From the NCBI RefSeq assembly GCF_032854445.1, contig NC_088300.1, positions 38,780,458 to 38,844,457 on the forward strand: a stretch of 64,000 nt of DNA, given 5' to 3'. A model generated the notes under the pieces. The model was given only the letters and a program-made list of their open reading frames with translations, ran no database searches and was not told where the DNA came from. Origin of the DNA: Liolophura sinensis. Taxonomy: Eukaryota > Mollusca > Polyplacophora > Chitonida > Chitonidae. This document shows positions 62,501 to 64,000 of the stretch, in pieces (position 1 is the stretch's first letter; each line of letters begins with the position of its first letter). The position numbers and the translations under genes are program-made.

Positions 62501-63053
62501 AAAACAAAAAATGTTTGAATGACAGCAACAACAGTCACAAAGCTCCGTATTATTCCACTTTACAGCTCCATTTGTGTTTTTTACCAACATTATGATGAGG
62601 GATAGCAAAAGCAGTTTTAAGCAGACTGGGTTAAGATACCTTGCCTAGCCCTTCTTTTATCAATCATACAGCTGAGCAATACTCTCCACAAGATACTGTG
62701 TTTATATGTATCACATACGTCCAGGTACTTACAAGGTAGGGGTCCAAAGGGCATGGACCTCTGGCAAGCGGAACTGAATGCACGGATATCTGTAGATAAA
62801 ACATTCCATACTTTATAACAGGATTGCTACACGTAAACCTTACGGGTACAGCCAGTATATATTGAAAAGTCTAGGTCACAAATACTCAACCCAACAACAG
62901 ATGAAACTAAATTCCTTTGCTAAATTCGACTTAAATGTTTGGTTTTGTTCATATTGTTTATTTCTGGTGTGGAGTTTTCCAGCTCTTCTGGTAGGGACAG
63001 TTTACCTTGTTGTTGTTGTGGGTAATCATATCATGTTTCCAGTCTTCACCATC
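35139..63053 (-). CDS. TALPID3: TALPID3 homologue, C-terminal three quarters (19 proposed exons; 5' end beyond right edge)
   Basis: TALPID3 (vertebrate KIAA0586) is a distal-centriole protein required for centriolar satellite dispersal, ciliogenesis and Hedgehog signalling. Proposed exons in transcript order: 63006-63053, 62733-62789, 56513-56709, 55488-55560, 54925-55107, 53174-53330, 52666-52767, 50681-50895, 50003-50097, 49347-49468, 46564-46697, 45485-45723, 44531-44789, 41229-41514, 40734-40915, 39769-39857, 38629-39100, 37676-37807, 35139-35524. Phases agree at every junction except between 50681-50895 and 50003-50097, where both boundaries are uncertain. Segments I recognise from vertebrate TALPID3 are EKFLSQVYGK, a TGTGMTLPGY-like run, VEQELMAR, LQLFVDAGQPVNSQLV, a Pro-rich PTPEPTP block and SEGQ repeats. 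About 1140 residues are present, against roughly 1530-1640 in vertebrates. Most large introns contain a minisatellite. Confidence 0.87.
36527..36850 (-). mobile_element. SINE family 2, full-length antisense copy
   Basis: It contains reverse complements of the family 2 body (CACATTATAATGACACTGGG, AAGCAAGGCAGAAACAAGTA) and head (ATCCCGGTTTGATCC). It sits between the TALPID3 terminal exon and the 35-bp minisatellite. Confidence 0.75.
36861..37653. repeat. Minisatellite, 35-bp unit, about 22 copies
   Basis: Unit contains ATTACCACTAGAGCTGTAGG then ATTGTAATAAACCTC; more diverged towards the right. It is in the last TALPID3 intron, reaching to about 22 nt from the donor of exon 37676-37807. Confidence 0.92.
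37676..37807 (-). CDS. TALPID3: TALPID3 small phase-1 exon
   Basis: 132 nt encode GGRRGQKSSGPGGRFLASQM then PLRRDSTRPGRGNMEEDL. The acceptor is GCTGCAG and the donor AAAAG|GTCAGC. Its phase is 1-1, so it could be skipped without a frameshift. The 35-bp minisatellite begins about 22 nt into the next intron. Confidence 0.72.
38629..39100 (-). CDS. TALPID3: TALPID3 exon
   Basis: 472 nt encode DISHSEGEFCHQSLEDPTGM, a segment with GFYQYDLTLPDVQAVL, a DRQ-rich repeat from a CTGT microsatellite, and RPSILKKSQELGQHDLYTFF. The acceptor is GTTTCAG. Donor TTCA|GTAGTC is chosen for phase; reading on gives a stop (TAG) at 38618-38620, so a shorter isoform is possible. Confidence 0.78.
39769..39857 (-). 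CDS. TALPID3: TALPID3 small exon
   Basis: 89 nt encode VRLKVQTGHNRLGDFSLAST then LRDTEDLET. The acceptor is TCACCAG and the donor ACA|GTAAGT. It is needed to bridge the phase between its neighbours; without it the join gives a stop. Confidence 0.75.
39945..40548. repeat. Minisatellite, 22-bp unit in two alternating types
   Basis: Units ACAAGACTGCTGTTTTACAC and ACAAGACCAGAGATTTACAC (each plus TG or similar) alternate irregularly, so there is a higher-order 44-bp periodicity in places. TALPID3 intron. Confidence 0.9.
40734..40915 (-). CDS. TALPID3: TALPID3 exon with SEGQ repeats
   Basis: 182 nt encode DMSTSISNVKPMQDEVISLS and SLSEGQWLVSHSEGQLPHIA. SEG[QE]-type motifs recur in the C-terminal part of vertebrate TALPID3. 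The acceptor is TTTTCAG and the donor GAAG|GTAATA. Confidence 0.85.
41229..41514 (-). CDS. TALPID3: TALPID3 exon, Pro/Glu/Ser-rich
   Basis: 286 nt encode TVTFPVEEGPVVQTTGAAAT, a low-complexity acidic/Pro-rich stretch and TQTDMETPTQTPQPER. The acceptor is TTTCAG and the donor CGCAT|GTAAGT. It is intrinsically disordered in character. Confidence 0.83.
41890..42210 (+). mobile_element. tRNA-derived SINE, family 2
   Basis: The head GGTGGCCTAATGGTTAGAGC and B-box-like AGGATCAAACCCTGG are tRNA-like. The roughly 250-bp body contains TTGTTGCTGCCTTGCTAAGC and CAGTATAATGTGACAGGCTG. Two antisense relatives lie at 36527 and 32398. It is distinct from family 1. Confidence 0.78.
42425..42646 (+). mobile_element. 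SINE family 1, 5'-truncated copy
   Basis: Sense copy from CAGGAGCCTCTCACCAATGC through the B-box region (GTTCAAGTCCAGC) and body to the AAATAAAT tail. In a TALPID3 intron. Confidence 0.88.
43300..43442 (-). mobile_element. SINE family 1, partial antisense copy
   Basis: AAAT tail, 3' end and body (CGGCGGCCAGCATTATGG to TTGCTGACAGATCTTCCCAC) without the tRNA head. It is embedded in the AT-rich dispersed repeat family. Confidence 0.85.
43737..43762. repeat. Poly-C tract
   Basis: C-rich run interrupted once by G; likely assembly-sensitive. Confidence 0.9.
44062..44370 (-). mobile_element. SINE family 1, split degenerate copy
   Basis: A 3'-end fragment (GGTGTTTTACGCTGTACTCA, about 44062-44095) and a body fragment (about 44285-44370) are separated by about 190 bp of unrelated sequence. 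Confidence 0.6.
44531..44789 (-). CDS. TALPID3: TALPID3 proline-rich exon
   Basis: 259 nt encode PLPRSPRKVIPTPEPTPRSS, further Pro/Glu-rich sequence and SVDIVDMMNKIA. The phase-0 acceptor is CTTCTCAG; the donor is GCTG|GTGAGG. It is comparable to the PTPQPTPP region of vertebrate TALPID3. Confidence 0.85.
44838..45010 (-). mobile_element. SINE family 1, body plus head fragment
   Basis: Antisense GGCCAGCATTATGGTGG through AGCTGGACTTGAACTCACAG to CACTAACCATGAT; the 3' tail is missing. Confidence 0.75.
45075..45480. repeat. Minisatellite, about 32-bp unit, about 12 copies
   Basis: The unit contains CACATACTGGGTAGTACACT then CAGGCACACCCA. In the TALPID3 sense direction it starts about 5 nt after the GTTAGT donor at 45484. 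Confidence 0.88.
45485..45723 (-). CDS. TALPID3: TALPID3 exon with LFVDAG-PVNS motif
   Basis: It encodes GGAGLQLFVDAGQPVNSQLV then SEVIKEVLQEKIASLLGEF, the strongest TALPID3 signature here. Two in-phase acceptors 6 nt apart (TTTCAG, TTTTAG) could include or skip two residues. The donor is AAA|GTTAGT; the 32-bp minisatellite starts about 5 nt into the intron. A downstream GTAAGC at 45468 is out of phase with the next exon. Confidence 0.9.
46564..46697 (-). CDS. TALPID3: TALPID3 exon with VEQELMAR motif
   Basis: 134 nt encode VEQELMARFVADMYSDSRGK then a Ser/Asp-rich tail. The vertebrate counterpart is VEQEIMSRIISGL. The acceptor is TTTTAG and the donor CATCCA|GTAAGT. Confidence 0.9.
47020..48625 (+). 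repeat. AT-rich dispersed repeat copy containing the 46-bp minisatellite
   Basis: Its start (GCACATGAATGCAAAACTTC, 47052) and end (CCCTGTTACTGGACGCAGAT, 48540) match the ends seen at 41735-43235 and 63440-63860. The CATCAGTGATGGAACATC core is amplified about 29 times between them. Confidence 0.75.
47115..48450. repeat. Minisatellite, 46-bp unit, about 29 copies
   Basis: The unit contains CACATCAGTGATGGAACATC, then ACCCTCATGTTTAATATTGT and ACACAG. Copies are very similar. It is an expansion of the interior of the dispersed AT-rich element spanning 47020-48625. TALPID3 intron. Confidence 0.93.
49347..49468 (-). CDS. TALPID3: TALPID3 exon, acidic plus TLPGY motif
   Basis: 122 nt encode EESEEDDSCQMEITGTGMTL and PGYQAPPPATYYGPEF. 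The acceptor is CTGTAG and the donor CACT|GTAAAT. Without splicing, TAA would follow at once, so the donor decides the frame. Confidence 0.85.
49835..49858. repeat. Poly-A tract
   Basis: Run of A of more than 20 nt in a TALPID3 intron. Confidence 0.9.
50003..50097 (-). CDS. TALPID3: TALPID3 exon (5' boundary uncertain)
   Basis: It encodes MAQKPPPQIQFNPQTYFDVA then HHDASACE and ends at GAG|GTAAAA in phase 0. Upstream in frame is a TGA, so the acceptor must be GTCAG (upper end 50097) or CACAG (50077). Only the second joins the previous exon in phase 0. Confidence 0.68.
50681..50895 (-). CDS. TALPID3: TALPID3 exon (3' boundary uncertain)
   Basis: It encodes ITMAVPLGSPQTEAGVTIST and a Pro/Ser-rich run ending VEKKQTLVKQ. 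The acceptor TATGTAG at 50896 is chosen because it fits the phase of the preceding exon. The donor may be CAG|GTTGAG (lower end 50681) or AAG|GTATTT (lower end 50633); neither is strong. Confidence 0.72.
51512..51976. mobile_element. 465-bp non-autonomous DNA element with long terminal inverted repeats and TTAA flanks
   Basis: The left end AGGCAAAGAACACACTAAAA and the right end (reverse complement AGGCAAAGAAAACACTAAAA) match over at least 60 bp and more weakly to about 95 bp. The element is bounded by TTAA at 51508-51511 and 51977-51980, the target duplication typical of piggyBac-type transposition. No transposase frame is present. It lies in a TALPID3 intron. Confidence 0.8.
52666..52767 (-). 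CDS. TALPID3: TALPID3 exon
   Basis: 102 nt encode VEVKSTKVQTNVAVPLVNGQ then YYFKTKKGEARKT, corresponding to the vertebrate KVKS.RTQTDF segment and a following PVL.GDQQYLF-like stretch. The acceptor is ATACAG and the donor ACAG|GTAATT. Confidence 0.85.
53174..53330 (-). CDS. TALPID3: TALPID3 exon with EKFLSQVYGK motif
   Basis: 157 nt encode KWLLADTEKFLSQVYGKAPY and PYLHYVNTARPRSTRP. EKFLSQVYGK and the following PYL...P-R...RP pattern are conserved in vertebrate TALPID3. The acceptor is TTCATCAG and the donor ACAG|GTTAGT. Confidence 0.9.
53505..54115. repeat. Minisatellite, about 34-38-bp unit
   Basis: Unit contains AACCCCCATCCTATGCCAGG then TACATGTAACTAAT, with variable length at the A-rich and ACATGT parts. 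TALPID3 intron upstream of exon 53174-53330. Confidence 0.88.
54925..55107 (-). CDS. TALPID3: TALPID3 exon, basic linker
   Basis: 183 nt in phase 0-0 encode RELAKVPVCSTTTTKDNKAR and a Lys/Ser/Gln-rich linker ending NTNKVSK. The acceptor is CTTTCAG and the donor AAG|GTGAGT. Confidence 0.82.
55488..55560 (-). CDS. TALPID3: TALPID3 coiled-coil exon
   Basis: 73 nt encode QSLELTRIQRMVDDHILEAE then TQLK, an amphipathic helix typical of the TALPID3 coiled-coil region. The acceptor is CTGACAG and the donor AAG|GTTAGC. Confidence 0.82.
56513..56709 (-). CDS. TALPID3: TALPID3 exon whose 5' end seeds a minisatellite
   Basis: The acceptor is GTTGTAG and the donor GATGG|GTTAGT. It encodes VSPGDSDVNQYPWLRPHPVK, then ESEAERELKKAQ and a helical segment ending LDALYKD. 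The first 40 nt, with the preceding 21 nt of intron, are repeated about 22 times upstream (56710-58080). Confidence 0.82.
56710..58080. repeat. Minisatellite, 61-bp unit, about 22 copies, built from an intron/exon junction
   Basis: Each unit equals 21 nt of intron end (CTACAACAGTCAACACCATC in plus orientation) plus 40 nt of the 5' end of TALPID3 exon 56513-56709 (GCCAGGGGTACTGATTCACA, then TCACTGTCAC.).. Each copy thus has a GTTGTAG acceptor and an exon-like stretch on the minus strand. A few copies carry 2-3 extra bases. Confidence 0.95.
59286..59510 (+). mobile_element. SINE family 1, nearly complete copy
   Basis: Sense copy with B-box-like GAGTTGAAGTCC, full body, 3' end GAGTACGGCGTAAAACACCA and an AAAT tail; the A-box part is lost. 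Confidence 0.88.
60066..60330 (-). mobile_element. SINE family 1, full-length copy
   Basis: Antisense AAAT tail, 3' end, body and complete tRNA-like head (ending AACCGATTGAGCCACAGAGC). Best-preserved antisense copy here. Confidence 0.9.
61750..61773. repeat. Poly-T tract
   Basis: Run of T of more than 20 nt in the right-hand TALPID3 intron region. Confidence 0.9.
62733..62789 (-). CDS. TALPID3: TALPID3 candidate exon
   Basis: The acceptor is TCTACAG and the donor CTT|GTAAGT. 57 nt in phase 0 encode ISVHSVPLARGPCPLDPYL. Phases fit both neighbours; the following intron would be about 6 kb. Confidence 0.5.
63006..63053 (-). CDS. TALPID3: TALPID3 candidate exon (most 5' in window)
   Basis: The acceptor is CTATAG and the donor AACAAG|GTAAAC. 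48 nt in phase 0 encode DGEDWKHDMITHNNNK. It is proposed from splice signals and phase, not clear homology. Confidence 0.45.
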
Positions 63054-63141
63054 CTATAGAGACAACAAAAAGTCCACAAACAATTAAACCATGTGGTACA
63101 TGTACTTTGTAACACACACCTACATGAGTATATATTAACTA

Positions 63142-63245
63142 GATTGGTGTTTACACCCACACTCAAGAATTTTTTCATTTACATGATATGGGTGGAGGAA
63201 AGTAGGTCCTAGGGGAAAACCACCAACCTTTGCCTGGTACCTGGC
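63142..63245 (-). mobile_element. SINE family 1, degenerate fragment
   Basis: GATTGGTGTTTACACCCAC, then AAGAATTTTTTCATTTAC and GGGGAAAACCACCAACC; 3' end and part of the body. Confidence 0.55.
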
Positions 63246-63439
63246 AAACCTCCAAATTTAAAGCAGTCGATATAGTGAGGACTGTATTGGCACATACAGC
63301 CTCATTTGTCAAAAGCCAAAAGACCGCTGCAGCTATGCAATGCTTTAACCAGTTATGCATGAAAGGTAAGCAAAAATTCAAGCAAATTCATGAAAGAAAT
63401 TCTGTCAAGCCATTGCCATCTACAACTTTATCATATGAA

Positions 63440-63860
63440 ACAACTTAGATTTAGTAGCAAGGCTACTAAGGAGCTCGCTTGTTGGAGACACATGGATGCA
63501 AAATTTCAGCTCAATTAAAAAGTGCTTAAACATTTAACTGAACATGGATTCTAATGCATAAAAGCAACTTAACATCCAGAGTTTTGTAATTTATGGTCAC
63601 CAACACATACGCATCAACAATTTAACATTCACTTGTTGATATTCTGCCTTATTTGTATGCACAACCTGAGCTTGATACAGGTTGCCTTAGCACTTTTTTA
63701 AGATACTTGTACTTACCTTAACACTGATTCCAATATACAAGAGCTAATTAAGCCGTGAATTTTGTAACATATGGTGATTAATATGCATCAGCACATGTCA
63801 ATGATGGAACATTCGCCTCCTATTATTATTGGACTTACTGGACGCTTATGCAGACTCACC
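63440..63860 (+). repeat. AT-rich dispersed repeat copy
   Basis: Contains CACATGGATGCAAAATTTCA, TTTTGTAATTTATGG, CATCAGCACATGTCAATGATGG and TTATTGGACTTACTGGACGC in the same order as the other members. Confidence 0.7.
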
Positions 63861-64000
63861 ACAAAGAAATGGATATAAACTTGGTGAATATACATGAGCG
63901 TATCAAAAAATACATCAATGGATACAAGAATCAATAGCAACTTTTTATTCCATACACAATCTGTATGAAGAGGAGAAGCATATATTTGAAACAAATCAGA

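Larger units (their letters stand above)
57000..62732. other. Long TALPID3 intron (right part)
   Basis: Beyond the 61-bp array (to about 58080) this interval holds two SINEs (59286-59510, 60066-60330) and a poly-T run. I see no convincing exon between 58.1 and 62.7 kb, though small ones could be missed. Confidence 0.55.

Noticed and set aside
63788-63994. Minus-strand open frame with a donor-like GTG|GTGAGT
   Set aside because: The encoded sequence is hydrophobic and unlike TALPID3, and part of it overlaps the AT-rich dispersed repeat.

Overview
This is a stretch of an animal nuclear genome. It has three multi-exon genes with GT-AG introns, abundant tRNA-derived SINEs and at least twelve minisatellites. 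The most frequent SINE ends in a 3' region (sense: TTGAGTACGGCGTAAAACAC, then an AAAT-rich tail) that I associate with molluscs. Together with the gene sequences, this makes a lophotrochozoan, most likely a mollusc, the best guess; the species cannot be fixed from the window. Exon models were built by hand from homology, splice signals and reading-frame phase.

Left (about 2.2-9.3 kb, minus strand): the first five coding exons of 3-hydroxyanthranilate 3,4-dioxygenase (HAAO, kynurenine/NAD pathway). Metal and substrate residues are intact; the C-terminal half lies beyond the left edge. Two introns carry large minisatellites (27-bp and 24-bp units).

Centre (about 14.4-27.1 kb, plus strand): a complete hyaluronidase of glycoside hydrolase family 56, six coding exons and about 995 residues, head-to-head with HAAO. 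The catalytic part is ordinary. The C-terminal EGF-like module is split between its third and fourth cysteines by a cysteine-free, Ser/Thr-rich stretch of about 570 residues with one very hydrophobic segment. This is the most unusual protein feature here.

Right (about 35.1-63.1 kb and probably beyond, minus strand): 19 proposed exons of TALPID3 (KIAA0586), the centrosomal protein needed for ciliogenesis and Hedgehog signalling, tail-to-tail with the hyaluronidase. The N-terminus is off the right edge. Almost every large intron has its own minisatellite, and several arrays start at or across a splice junction. One consists of about 22 copies of a 61-bp unit joining the last 21 nt of an intron to the first 40 nt of the following exon, so it multiplies a splice acceptor.

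Other content: two SINE families (one of about 270-300 bp, one of about 310 bp); a dispersed AT-rich element whose interior has expanded into a 46-bp minisatellite; a 465-bp TTAA-flanked element with long terminal inverted repeats; two diverged segmental duplications; and simple repeats. The three genes have no obvious common pathway. No rRNA gene, functional tRNA gene, CRISPR array or autonomous transposon gene was recognised.
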